From the NCBI GenBank assembly GCA_001929475.1, contig LXFE01000699.1, positions 1-13,701 of the forward strand: DNA of 13,701 nt, read 5' to 3'. The notes under the pieces were generated by a model. That model had not been told where the DNA came from, searched no databases, and saw only the letters and a list, made by a program, of their open reading frames with translations. Each line of letters starts with the position of its first letter. Within the stretch, counting starts at the first letter, position 1. The translations under genes and the position numbers were made by a program. Positions 1-11,261 of this stretch are shown in pieces. This stretch comes from Neolecta irregularis DAH-3. Taxonomy: Eukaryota; Ascomycota; Neolectomycetes; Neolectales; Neolectaceae.

Positions 1-3000
1 AAAAATCTGGGGAGAATTCAAGCAATACCTGGCCGGCCGTTTCTTCAATCAATTTGTCCATGGTATCAAGCAACTCTGATTGAAAAATGTTGCCGTTTTC
101 AAATTTGCGTAATCCATTTGCCAAAAGCTGTTGCGCAATCACGTTGTCTTGATTATTAGAAAAAGCCAAGCGCTGAGACAAACTTTTGGAGCAAGTTCGT
201 AGAATACGGGCTCGTTGGTTAGCTTCCTTGTATGCTTTGTATATCGAATCAACAGAATCAATAGCGTAACCAAAGAATACTGCTGCGTCGTGAGTATTCT
301 CTATGGGCTCGTAACTTTCCCATATTTCCTCTCGAATCAGTTCAGCCTTTTTCCGAGTTCTCTCCAATACATCTTCATGTTGCATTTCTCCAACCATAAA
401 AAACTCCCAAAGAAGTTCGTGTTTCGATATTGTCGGACTTGGATGATTGAGACACACACTTAAAAAGTCATCCAGAGATCTAGTCAATTCTCGTAAGATT
501 GCACGGGAAGGTTTTGACGGGATCAGGCAAGGATGGAGATTCGAAGATGGTAACGTAGGGAGCCAAGCAGAAGTTTGCTCAAACGCCAGCAAGTGGCGAA
601 GGTGAACGAAATCAGCGAGAGACCTACGTGACACGGTCAAGGTCGAAACGTCCAGAGATGACCCAGATCCCTTTTCAACTTTTTTCACAATCCCACTTTT
701 AATGATGTATTGAACTGTCAAGTCGTCCGATAGGTAAGGCCGTACCACTGCGGTAACTCGACCATCTTCAGTGGGGGTTCTGTTAAGCAACAAGTAATAA
801 ACTGAGGTTTAGTAAAGGTATATGTCATCAACTTACCATCGAGATGATTTTTGATAGACTCGTCATTTGTATATTCGGATGGCCTAGCGCCAGACCGATC
901 TTCAGCCTGTAAATCAGCTCCATGATTCAGCAAATAATCGATGCAGTCAATGGCCTTCTCTCGGACAGCTATGTGTAAAGCAGTCAAACCCATTCCGTAA
1001 GATCGTAGATCAACACTCATAAACGTTCCGACTGTCGAGAGCATTTCCACATTTCCTGTAGAAGCAGCCGTATGGATAGGGAGTAGTCCGCGTGAATCTT
1101 GTATATTGAGATCGATACGTGGATCTTCCAAAAGACGTTGGACGAGTGCCTTTTTGCCGAGTTTGATAAAGTGTAGTAGTGGAGATAGACCCTTTTGATT
1201 CGGGAGATTGATATTTCCCGGAAGTTCAAGAAGGAAGTTCAGCACTTGCAGATTGCCACAAAGGTGGAAAAGTGAATTGGCCTTTGAATCTATATGTTGG
1301 TCTGCGTTGAAAGTAGAGTGACGTTGGATGGACATTATTGAAGTACTGAGCTATCGATTAATATGTGAAACAAAAGTAAATTCACCATTTGAAAACATTG
1401 TGGATGGTCGTAAAGCCTACAAAGTGCAAATATTGGTGTCTGACCGGTATTATCTTTCTTAGTCCAAGGCAACTCGGCCGCGAACCTCTGAATTAGTTCC
1501 GGGAATTTCATGATATAATATGAATGCGCAATTGTTCGGCCAGTTGGATCCGTAGCCGCTAAATATTTTTCCAACCCTGACGAATCGAGATGATCAACGA
1601 TCATCTTTGCAGCTGGGATATTGTCAAGTTCTAGAGCCCTCATCAATGGTGTGATGCCATTGTAGTCGCGATCATTGACATGAAAAGACTTGTGGATATA
1701 AGGCTGATTTAATAAGAAATGAAGACTATTATTCATTCCACTAGAAACTGACATCATAATCGCACTGTTTCCCTCGGAATCGCAAGACCGGAACAGAGCA
1801 TCGAGTTGGTCTGTCACTGGTTCTAGTGTGCGGTCTGTAAAGTCTGCTTCCTTTTTGATCTCCTGGTCATCATTAAGAGCTGACGAGGGTGGGGAATGAA
1901 CAAAGGTCCGCTGGAGGAATTGCACATCCCCGGATTTGATGGCCCGCCAAAACTTTGCATTTGTATCGCTTATGGCCTTTAAACGAGCAAAATTTTCTCG
2001 TAGATATTGCACAACAGCATCAAGAGTTGACACAACGAACCCAATTTCTCCAGATTCGACGTCATCGAAGGAAAACCTTCGTATAAATAGGAGATTGCTT
2101 TCTAAATTGGCAACCTTTGATCTTGCACTAACCCTGTAAGCTTTTGTTTACAAAAGAGGGCGATTTACATTACTAGAACTAGAAGCGATATGATATAATC
2201 GGCATTGAGAGAAACTTGCATATCATATGCCTTTTCGCTCAAGTCTTGTCGCTTGAGCTTGCCTGGAGTAGAATCACCACAAGCAATGATTTGGACTGTA
2301 TTTATCAACACCTCCATCTTTTCCGACGGGGTTCTCCCGGTGCCAAAGGTTCGAAAACATGCGATCGCAGATAAAAGCCGTTGCACAATGAAATTGTCAA
2401 CAGAGGGAATTTCGACTTGGTGTATATCTAGATTTGAAAGAGCTTCCATGGATTCCGAGTCAAGATCAGAAACAAGGTCTGATTTCATAACCTGGAAATA
2501 CACGAGATTGTAAGTATTTTCGAGTATGTAACTGGGTGTCAATACATCGACGGGAATAGGGTTAAACTTTTCAATAATACGAGAGATTGACCCCTCGTTC
2601 ACATCTGAGGTATTGGCCATTTGCCGAATAGCCCTGTTTTCTACTTTGGAGAATAACTCCAAGGCATCCGCTACGGCCTTGTCTACGCCAGCTTTTACAT
2701 CATCTAGATGCATGAGGGTTTGAAAGCGATCATTGAATTCTCGGAGAAGGCGTTCGAGACCGGGCTGCATGGACCGACCAATTGTGGGATACTGCGTAAA
2801 CAGATGGGCTAGGCTGTCGATGGTAGGCGGCGTATCAATTGGAAGAGTAGTGACTCTAAGTTTTTGCGGCGGCGGGACATCTAAATCGAGGAGGGGCCGG
2901 TCGATGTAGTATACGATGAACGGGGCCTCTGAGTGGGGTGGGTAGTACAGAATGTCGTTGAGCATCTTTGCGCTATGCTTCGTTTTGAAGCCTTTGTTTG

Positions 3001-3268
3001 GATAAACATGGAGGTCTTTAAAGACCAGTGTGCGACCATTGAGCGTTGGATAGTGGCGGACTTTGTTTTTTGCCTGGTTGAACGAGAGCGGGGTGCATCT
3101 GACGATATGGCTTGCGAGGAATTCCTCGGTGATATTTTCTGACAGAAGCGCAAGTGCGCGCGGGACCAGTAGTACACATTGAGCAGGTGGTGCACATTGC
3201 TGGAGCAGATCTGCAAAACTGGGACGAAAAAGGGCTCCGAGAAAGGGATCCGGGTTGTGGGGTGCCAT
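1..3268 (-). CDS. VRL1: VRL1/VARP-like VPS9-ankyrin-PX-BAR Rab exchange factor, 3' end outside the window
   Basis: Exons in transcript order: 3268-2169, 2133-1386, 1350-837, 801-1 (open at the left edge). The three introns are all 35 nt, and about 1054 codons are visible. Residues about 240-410 form a VPS9 domain, with the helix NADYIISLLVLVM continuing across intron 1 into SNLLFIRRF and GFVVSTLDAVVQYL. Residues about 420-785 carry ankyrin repeats (e.g. GITPLMRALE, GLTALHIAVREKAIDCIDYL). Exon 4 has a PX-like segment (VSRRSLADFVHLRHLL) followed by long helices consistent with a BAR domain. This order matches yeast Vrl1, the VPS9 subunit of the VINE endosomal SNX-BAR complex; metazoan VARP (ANKRD27) has VPS9 and ankyrins but no PX-BAR. 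The likely role is activating Rab5/Vps21-type GTPases on endosomes. The first in-frame ATG is at 3268. The gene is divergent from YKT6. Confidence 0.9.
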
Positions 3269-3312
3269 TTTGGGAGAAAGGCGGATCCAAGGCGGGGCTG
3301 CACACCACCAAA

Positions 3313-4018
3313 ATGAAAGTATATTCAATTGCCCTCATTCGAACAGACACAAAGCCGACATGTATCCTGGCAAAGGCCTCGGAGCTGAGTTCCTTTGGAT
3401 TCTTCCAGCGCTCCAGGTGTGTGTGAATCTTGTATTTATTTACTGACCTGCAGCGTCCAGGAGTTTATGAACTTCTTCAGTGTCACAATCGCCGAGCGAA
3501 CTAAATCAGGGATGCGCCAGGACGTCGAGGAGAAAGATTACGTCGGCCATGTATATGCTCGCAACGAGGGCATTGCTGGTGTTATCGTAACCGACAAGGA
3601 ATACCCCGGGCGCGTGGCTTATTCGCTCTTGTCCAAGATACTTGACGAGTTTCTACAAGACTTTCCTGGAAAAGACAGATGGACAGAGAATATGCCCGTT
3701 CAGACGCAGAAACTGTCAGACTACATTTCAAAGTACCAGGATCCAAATCAAGCAGATACTATAATGAAAGTACAGCAAGAACTTGACGAGACCAAAGAGG
3801 TCCTGGTATGCCTCTACTCACAGCTATCTGCTCAGGTCAATAGAAACAGACAATTGATCAAGTCCTCAGACGTGGAGAAAAGCTGGACGACCTTGTAGCT
3901 CGATCAGACGATCTTTCCGCACAGTCGCGATTATTTTACAAACAGGTACCACATTTATATTATCATCCAGCCAACCATTTAGGCCAAGAAGACAAATTCT
4001 TGTTGCCTGATTCAATAG
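3313..4018 (+). CDS. YKT6: YKT6 longin R-SNARE
   Basis: Exons 3313-3416, 3454-3805, 3844-3945 and 3983-4018 give 197 aa, close to the human and yeast proteins (198 and 200). Introns are 37, 38 and 37 nt. The N-terminal longin domain starts [10 protein letters not shown] and reads [15 protein letters not shown] across the first junction, then HVYARNEG and [18 protein letters not shown]. The SNARE motif spans about 136-190 ([13 protein letters not shown] joined to [17 protein letters not shown]) and keeps the zero-layer Arg before GEKLD. The protein ends [11 protein letters not shown]: a palmitoylatable Cys next to a CaaX-type prenylated Cys, as in all Ykt6. It is a membrane-fusion SNARE cycling between cytosol and Golgi, endosome and vacuole membranes. 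Its start codon is 44 bp from that of VRL1 on the other strand, so promoter and 5' UTRs must be shared or overlap. Confidence 0.98.
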
Positions 4019-4222
4019 GGCGTTGTGGGATCTTGTCGCATTCTGTGCTTTTGAGCTGAATTGCTGTTGAGATAATCAATTTTAGTTACATTCACATAGC
4101 AGATCATATATTTCTAGTGAATTCACATCTGCATCCATGAGGTTGAATCATTTCTACAGTTTTGCATCCGAGCTCGCAAACTCCTGTTGAAAATGAGTTT
4201 CATGCTCAAATCCAAATCACAT
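4019..4222. other. Convergent intergenic spacer YKT6 / SAH1
   Basis: This 204-bp spacer lies between the stop codons of two tail-to-tail genes. It is AT-rich. I see no canonical AATAAA, no tRNA and no convincing ORF. It presumably holds both 3' UTRs and poly(A) sites. Confidence 0.6.
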
Positions 4223-5916
<1,694 letters not shown>

Positions 5917-6406
5917 TTTTGTTAGGTAGGAAAAGTGGTGAAGGAAGAAACTCACGTTTTCAAAAAGTTCCATAATCAACATCGTTGAACTCGGATACAC
6001 TAACCCAGAACAAATGTGTTTAAATCTAGACCAAAAAGTGTGAAAACAAGAATAACGATAAAACAGTTCCACGCAAAAACATCCAGCAGAGTATATGTCC
6101 GCAATCAGCATTTACAATGATCAGTAAGTTCAAAATAACCAATGCTGCTCTGCATCTTCCAACCAATTTTGCAGTCAGCTTTTGTAAATCCTACAATCAC
6201 CCTCTGCTCCTAGCAGGTTTCTGCACAGAGCATCCTCCTTGTACTGAACTCTATACTTCCTTTTCGGAAAAAAAGAAAAAGGAAACAAAGCAAGAAAGGA
6301 AATACCCATATAGAAACAAAATGCCCGAAAATCACTTTTTTTTGTTCTTATTCTAAAATTGAATGGAAATAGAAGATTAAAGAATCCTACGGTACTGTCG
6401 GTGAGG
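5917..6406. other. Intergenic region: SAH1 promoter and LARP1 3' flank
   Basis: The 490 bp separate two minus-strand genes. The SAH1-proximal part (about 5917-6110) is presumed promoter and 5' UTR. The LARP1-proximal part contains A/G-rich and T-rich runs (about 6268-6355). A plus-strand frame at 6117-6356 has a GTAAGT donor near 6124 and a TTTTGCAG acceptor ending near 6174, but its product is low-complexity and unlike any family I know, so I do not call it as a gene. I see no tRNA or other structured RNA. Confidence 0.5.
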
Positions 6407-9151
6407 CTAAACATTGTCCACGGTATGTTTGCCTTTCTAGAAGAGTGATTACAATTCATCTGATAAGAAATACCTGTTGGTAATGCTCGATGAGGTCAAC
6501 TTTTGATGCAGCGTGATCAAAGTCTTCGATTTTCTGAAATTTGGAAAGAGAATGCTCAAGCTCCGGAACCAATGCTGTTTTATGATCTTGAAAGGTGCTC
6601 GTAGCTTTGAAATACTCTAAAAGTGCCCACAATCCCTCAAGTCCATAAGTACTTCCATTGCGACAATCGGTGAGGACAATGCTACAAAAGTCGTTGAAAA
6701 CAGCTTTTCGAAAGTGTCGTTGGAGGGCGTTACGATAGAATCGCAACAGACACTCGAGGCCGTATCGTTGATTCAAATTTGCATCGCTGACAGCGATGCA
6801 TTTGAAATCGTTATACATCCTGTTGTTCCAATGATCTCGGAGAAAGTGTCCCCAGAAGCGGAAGAGTAAGTTCATGTCTTTGCTCTTCCCAGGTCCCAAT
6901 TTCGCTCGATCAGCCAATGACTTTGCATGAAACCGATGATAGACATGTTGCATAAAACTCCCCTGGCGCAAAAGCTCATGGGAAGGATGCTCGGAGTGGA
7001 CTCCATCCGGCCTATCGGGAACAAAGAAGCTGGAAATAGAGTCTGGGCTATCGGCAGCATTGTAAGCAGAATATTTATGTGAGCCCATGAACCAACCAAC
7101 TTCGCCAGGATGCATGGGTTTGCCGTCGATGCTGGGAGGAATATTGCTAGGGCTTGCACCGGCTTCATATGGGAAGAATCTCTTTGATCTAAGGGCGAGG
7201 CTTAAATAAGTGACTAGTAAATATCAACAACGTACCCGTTGCTTGGATCAGACTGGCCAGCCTGCTCTGCTTTAAGCAAGCCCTCGTCAATGAGAGTAGA
7301 GTATGAGCCGTTAACTTCGGAGCGAAGGGCATCGACCAAGGAATTCTTTGTAAAAGATTTTCTTCGTTGTGTGACGAGTATTAGACGATTGACTGCGTCA
7401 TCGCTAAAATCTTCCTCAATTTCATCTATAGTAGCAACATTGGGGTGAAGTTCCTCATCGAGAGAAAACATTGATTCGGTGGAGCCTGAATTGTTTGCAA
7501 GAGTTTGTTGAAAGAGTGGAGATCGAGGAACGAACGCCGGGGCAGTCAAGTTAAGTTTCAAGTTTCCCCGGTCTTTGGAGTGAGGCTCGAATGGAGGTGC
7601 CTGTACACTCATTTGGGGGTGAGGATTTGCGATCTCTGGCGAACAGTTTTCAGAGGATTGGTTTCTCTGATCAACAGGGAGTACCCATATTTCCCAGTCT
7701 TCTCGTTTCCGCACCATTTCCATATCTATATGTTGAAGCTCGACGATGGATGATCGAAGACAACAATCCTTGAGAAGGTTAAAGTCGGTTGTGATGGCGC
7801 GCATTCGATTGAAATTCGCAAGAACGGACAGAGGAACAAATCCTTGAGAGTCCATGTGTCGACGAAGGAAGATATCTTTGCATAAATTGTCGATAGAAAA
7901 ATAGTATTCACTAGAGCGTCAGAGAAGACATGTGTGTTGCAACAAACACTTGAGATGTGATAACAAAACGTATATATGAAACATCTGGAATAGAAAATGG
8001 TTGCATCATGGTCATATTGACTGGTGCCATGTTGGCAGGGTAGTCATAGCCATTTGTGGAATAACGGTTGTAAATTGGCACACTATTAGCACGAGAGGAT
8101 TGTCGGTATTGATGGGGGTAGGTGTGATGGGGGCCAGTTGTTGGGCTTGTATGTAGAGAGTGGCTGGAAGAACTATGGTACGAGCCTGGGGTCAAATTGG
8201 GTATATGTAAACAAAACGTACCTCGACCTCGGGATGCACGCGAAGGGCGTCGTTCTTTGGAAATGTCCTTCTGCTCGACATGTTCCGTCCCATTTGACTT
8301 TTCACCGTTTCCTATTTTTGCATTGCGGGAAATATCGATGACTGGAGAGGCACCATTGTGGCCATTTGATATTGGGATGCATTCCGACGGTTCGCGACTG
8401 GAAGGATTATCAACGCTATAATTTCTTTGGTGGGGTTTTCGTGACTCTTTGTCGTGAGCTTTTACTACTCTACTCGCGTCGCTGCTGCTAGACGAACGCT
8501 CGACGACACTATGGGACCTCCCGGCTCGAATAGCCTTGCTCCCTCGGGAGGGGCCTTTTGGAGGGAGCGGGTGGTTGTGGGTGATGGTGGGAGTTATGTG
8601 GACCCATTTGTCTTTGCCGACTGGGACGATTAGAGGATGTATGCGCAGAAAAATGACATACGGGACTTTGGCGGGGGTGCCGCAGCGGGTGCTAGTTTTG
8701 GTTGGTCGTGTTCTCTGACTTCAGTGGCGGCCTTTTCAGGGGTGGGCCAGAGCTGGCTGTCGTCAAAGGAGGGGAACTTGATGTCAGTGGCGGGGGTACG
8801 CCGTGAGACGTGGTGCGATTTTGGAATGACTAGAGGATGAGATCAGGCGAGGCGAGTCGCGGAATTACCGTCCCTGCTCCATCTTGTGACGTGCTTTCTT
8901 GATTCGGTTAGAGAGTCCGTCGGATGTGGGGAAGCGGGTGCCGGCGCGTGGCGTGGATGCAGGCGCAGGTCCTGGCGGGCTTTCCATGGGTTGATTGCAG
9001 GATTGGGGGCCGGGGTGAAGGGGTGGACAGGCGAGTCGGGGGAGGAGCAGGCGGTGTCGGGTGATGGATCCGATTCCAGTTCGGCAGAGCGGGCATGCTC
9101 GTGGGGCTCGGAGACTGAGTGCAGAGTGTGTGCAGATGCGAGGTCGGGCAT
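6407..9151 (-). CDS. LARP1: LARP1-like La-motif protein with C-terminal DM15 region
   Basis: Exons 9151-8869, 8829-8662, 8620-8222, 8185-7948, 7910-7236, 7188-6474 and 6436-6407 have consistent phases and give 835 aa. Introns are 39, 41, 36, 37, 47 and 37 nt. The N-terminus is low-complexity with an NPWKARQD motif (about 54-61), then FPSFDDSQLWPTPEKAA and GKDKWV, both typical of LARP1 N-terminal regions. The La motif (about 361-425) reads VEYYFSIDNLCKDIF, then FLRRHMDSQGFVPLSVLANF. The DM15 region (about 654-775) includes HPSHELL, FRFWGHFLRDH, RYGLECLLRFY and YGLEGLWALLEY; the two YGLE segments correspond to the aromatic cap-binding sites of human LARP1. In animals DM15 binds the m7G cap and first base of TOP mRNAs. 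The start chosen is the first in-frame ATG; the same frame stays open upstream without an ATG. The last exon encodes only a 9-residue tail. Confidence 0.93.
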
Positions 9152-9496
9152 GCGAATGGAGTTTGTAGAGCAGCGGAGAGCAGGCAGGGAGGAGTAGAGT
9201 GGATGGAGGAGTCGAGCAGGTGAAGTAGAGTAGTGAGCTTTATTCAGCACTGAGCAGGCGAGCGGACGGTGCAGCAGACTGCTCGACTCAGACTCAAACT
9301 CAGACTCAAACTCAGACTCGCAGCAGAGCACAAGAGCGAAAGACCAGAGGGTCGCGGAGAGGAGGGTGGTTAGAGAATTGAAAGGTAAGACGGTGCAAGA
9401 ATTTGAAGGAAGCCTGCGCGCGCCCAGTCCTGGAAAAAAGCAGTCGCTACCCTATCCAGCCGTAATCTACCCCCCGCTCAACCCCCACCCTACTAT
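9152..9496. other. Intergenic region: LARP1 leader and SFT2 3' flank
   Basis: The 345 bp lie between two minus-strand genes. It is GC-rich near LARP1. It holds the short tandem array at 9285-9320 and, on the LARP1 sense strand, a pyrimidine-rich tract around 9340-9375. The LARP1 frame remains open through about 9331 but has no ATG there, so I treat it as 5' UTR. No RNA gene is apparent. Confidence 0.5.
9285..9320. repeat. Short tandem repeat in the LARP1 leader
   Basis: Six 6-bp units alternate gactca and aactca, giving a 12-bp higher-order period (gactcaaactca); the last unit ends in g. Read on the LARP1 sense strand in the open upstream frame it would encode alternating Glu-Ser-Glu-Phe. 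With no in-frame ATG it is more likely untranslated leader or promoter. Confidence 0.85.
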
Positions 9497-10204
9497 CTAC
9501 CCAAAGTAGCTCCCCGCCTGTCTCGCCATCATTCGGCCCCCAAACTGGAGCCCGCTCAGCCCCCCCGGGATATATGCAAACAGAAACATGGCACACAACA
9601 CCACCTGTGACACGCTGCCCACAATAGTCAGCAGCACAGACTTTAGCCCAATGGCAAAATACAGCGTCAGAGCCATCGCCCCAAAGTACCCCGTCGTATA
9701 TGCGGCCCGGTTACGAGACAGCAGGTGGCTTGCAAAGGCAGTCGGTCCCTGCAGCATTGCAAAACTACCCCATTTTAGCTCCCCTTCATATATGCATCAT
9801 CCCACCTGAGAAGAAACAACAATGACCCCACAGTCCTGCGCCACATTAGTCAACCTGTCTTGAACGACTCTTTACCACAACACGGAAAACTTGCGCGCCT
9901 TCAGGGGCAGCACTGGTAGAAAAAGGAATGCTACCGAGAAACACACCATGCTTCCCAAAACACACATCCCAAACATGATCATCCGGTCCCATCGCGATAA
10001 AGCGAACCAGGCCCCTTCTTCTTGGTCTTGTGATGCGGACGCTGGGAGTGTCTCGGTTGAATATGTAGGAAGGCGGATGTAACCTTGCCCAGAGAACGGG
10101 TTCAGTTTATTAAACATGGACGGTTTACTCGTCGATACTTGAGCTTCTGCTGAATCCGAGCCCTCCCGAGCCCATCGAAAACTTGACAGCTTTGACCGAA
10201 ACAT
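9497..10204 (-). CDS. SFT2: SFT2 Golgi/endosome vesicle-transport membrane protein
   Basis: Exons 10204-9876, 9835-9806 (a 30-nt microexon) and 9764-9497 give 208 aa (yeast Sft2 215). Introns are 40 and 41 nt with branch-like TTGACTAAT and GCTAAAA. The N-terminal 70 residues are hydrophilic and Ser/Thr-rich. The Sft2 signature follows: GAWFALSRWDRMIMF, FLFLPVLPLKARKFSVLW, then TVGSLLFLLS (microexon) joined to FAMLQGPTAF. Four membrane helices lie at about 75-99, 107-125, 143-160 and 163-185. The family acts in retrograde traffic from endosome to late Golgi, where yeast SFT2 interacts genetically with the syntaxin Sed5. The aligned segment matches yeast without gaps across both junctions. The start is the first ATG; the divergent neighbour GIR2 begins 155 bp away. 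Confidence 0.95.
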
Positions 10205-10359
10205 AGATTCCTATACATCTTGTTAATATGTGATCAGCATTACAAATCGTACAGAAGTCATGGTTACTGTTGCCTCATTCGTGACGTCCGCGGCTTAAAA
10301 TTTCGGGCTTCCGGTATATTCCGACCTCCTCTGCAGGTGCATATAGCGCCCAGTAAAAC
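10205..10359. promoter_or_regulatory. Compact divergent promoter SFT2 / GIR2
   Basis: These 155 bp separate the start codons of two outward-facing genes, so the interval must hold both promoters and both 5' UTRs. TATA-like stretches (gtatatt near 10314, catatag near 10340) occur but are not diagnostic. Confidence 0.5.
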
Positions 10360-11172
10360 ATGACAGATTATTCAGAAGAGCGCGCTCAAGAGCTAGAGGT
10401 TCTAAAGTCGATCTACCCTGATGAAATCTCGAGTATTGCCCGTCTTTTATCCAGTATTTACCATCATCAGTGATCGCAGACGGTTATTTTCGGTTGCGGG
10501 TCCACCTCGAAGCTCCAGGACGGCCAGAACCAGGTTTGCTATAGATTTCCTGCAACTGACGACCTAGTGATAGCACATCTTGTTGTCTTGTATACAGCCA
10601 AGTATCCTGATGAAGCACCAGAACTTGTAATCGAACTTGATGATACCGACGATAAGCTGCTCATCACAGACGAAGACAAACCAGCACTACTGCAAAAGCT
10701 AGAGGCTATTGTACGATTATTTCTCAGATTAATATTTACGCTGCAGGTGTCTGAGAACATTGGGATGGCAATGATATTTAGCATTGTGGAAGGATTAAAA
10801 GAAGCTGGAACAGAGCTACTCGAATTCAAACGCAAAAGGGCGACACAATTAGAAGAAGAACGACAGAACGCGCTATATGAAGCACGTCCAAATGGATGTA
10901 TATTATTCTAATTTTTCCAGGTAGAACAAGCCAAATTTCGCGGAACGCCAGTCACAAGGGAGACCTTTATGCAATGGAGGAAGAAGTTTGAAGCAGAAAT
11001 GGCGGCTTTGGCGTCGAATGCTAATGAAGAAGAGCAAACGGGGACATTACTGCGATTGAAGAAACAAGAGGTCAAACTGACAGGAAAGCAACTTTTTGAA
11101 CTAGATAAATCGCTTGCGACTTCAGATGAAATGATTGATCTGCAGGAGAACATTAGTAGTATCTCGGTGTGA
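10360..11172 (+). CDS. GIR2: RWD-domain protein RWDD1/Gir2 (DRG2/Rbg2 partner)
   Basis: Exons 10360-10432, 10471-10533, 10574-10710 (or from 10568), 10747-10881 and 10921-11172 give 219 or 221 aa (human RWDD1 243, yeast Gir2 265). Introns are 38, 40 or 34, 36 and 39 nt. The RWD domain (about 8-110) starts MTDYSEERAQELEVLKSIYP and contains TAKYPDEAPELVIEL and ENIGMAMIFSIVEGLKE. A charged coiled coil follows, then the DFRP-type segment AKFRGTPVTRETFMQW and KLTGKQLFELDKSLATSDE, which binds the GTPase DRG2/Rbg2. Yeast Gir2 also binds Gcn1 through RWD and modulates Gcn2 signalling on ribosomes. Unlike human RWDD1, the acidic C-terminal tail is missing; it ends SSISV. The last junction can be read as GC-AG or as GT-AG shifted 4 nt downstream, with equal protein length. 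Confidence 0.93.
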
Positions 11173-11261
11173 AAGTACCAAGGCTGCGGCTGGGAATTTG
11201 TAAAAGTAACAGCCGGTTTCAAGACTTCGTCCTCCAAAACATCAGGAAAATATGATTAATG

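Noticed and set aside
718-2033. Two separate ankyrin-repeat genes
   Set aside because: Both reading frames join through a 35-nt intron (1385-1351), and the right-hand one continues the VPS9 domain of the upstream exon, so they are one gene.
3154-3446. Overlapping plus-strand ORFs across the VRL1 start
   Set aside because: They are antisense to VRL1 exon 1. Only the part from 3313 is real, as YKT6 exon 1.
6117-6356. Plus-strand 79-codon frame with a GTAAGT donor and TTTTGCAG acceptor (51 nt apart)
   Set aside because: The product is Lys/Glu and Phe low-complexity, the intron would be longer than any other here, and it lies in the SAH1 promoter and LARP1 3' flank. No family similarity that I recognise.
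8843-9331. A free-standing 162-aa Pro/Ser-rich protein on the minus strand
   Set aside because: It is the first exon of LARP1 plus its open leader; the GTAATT donor at 8868 joins it in phase to the next exon.
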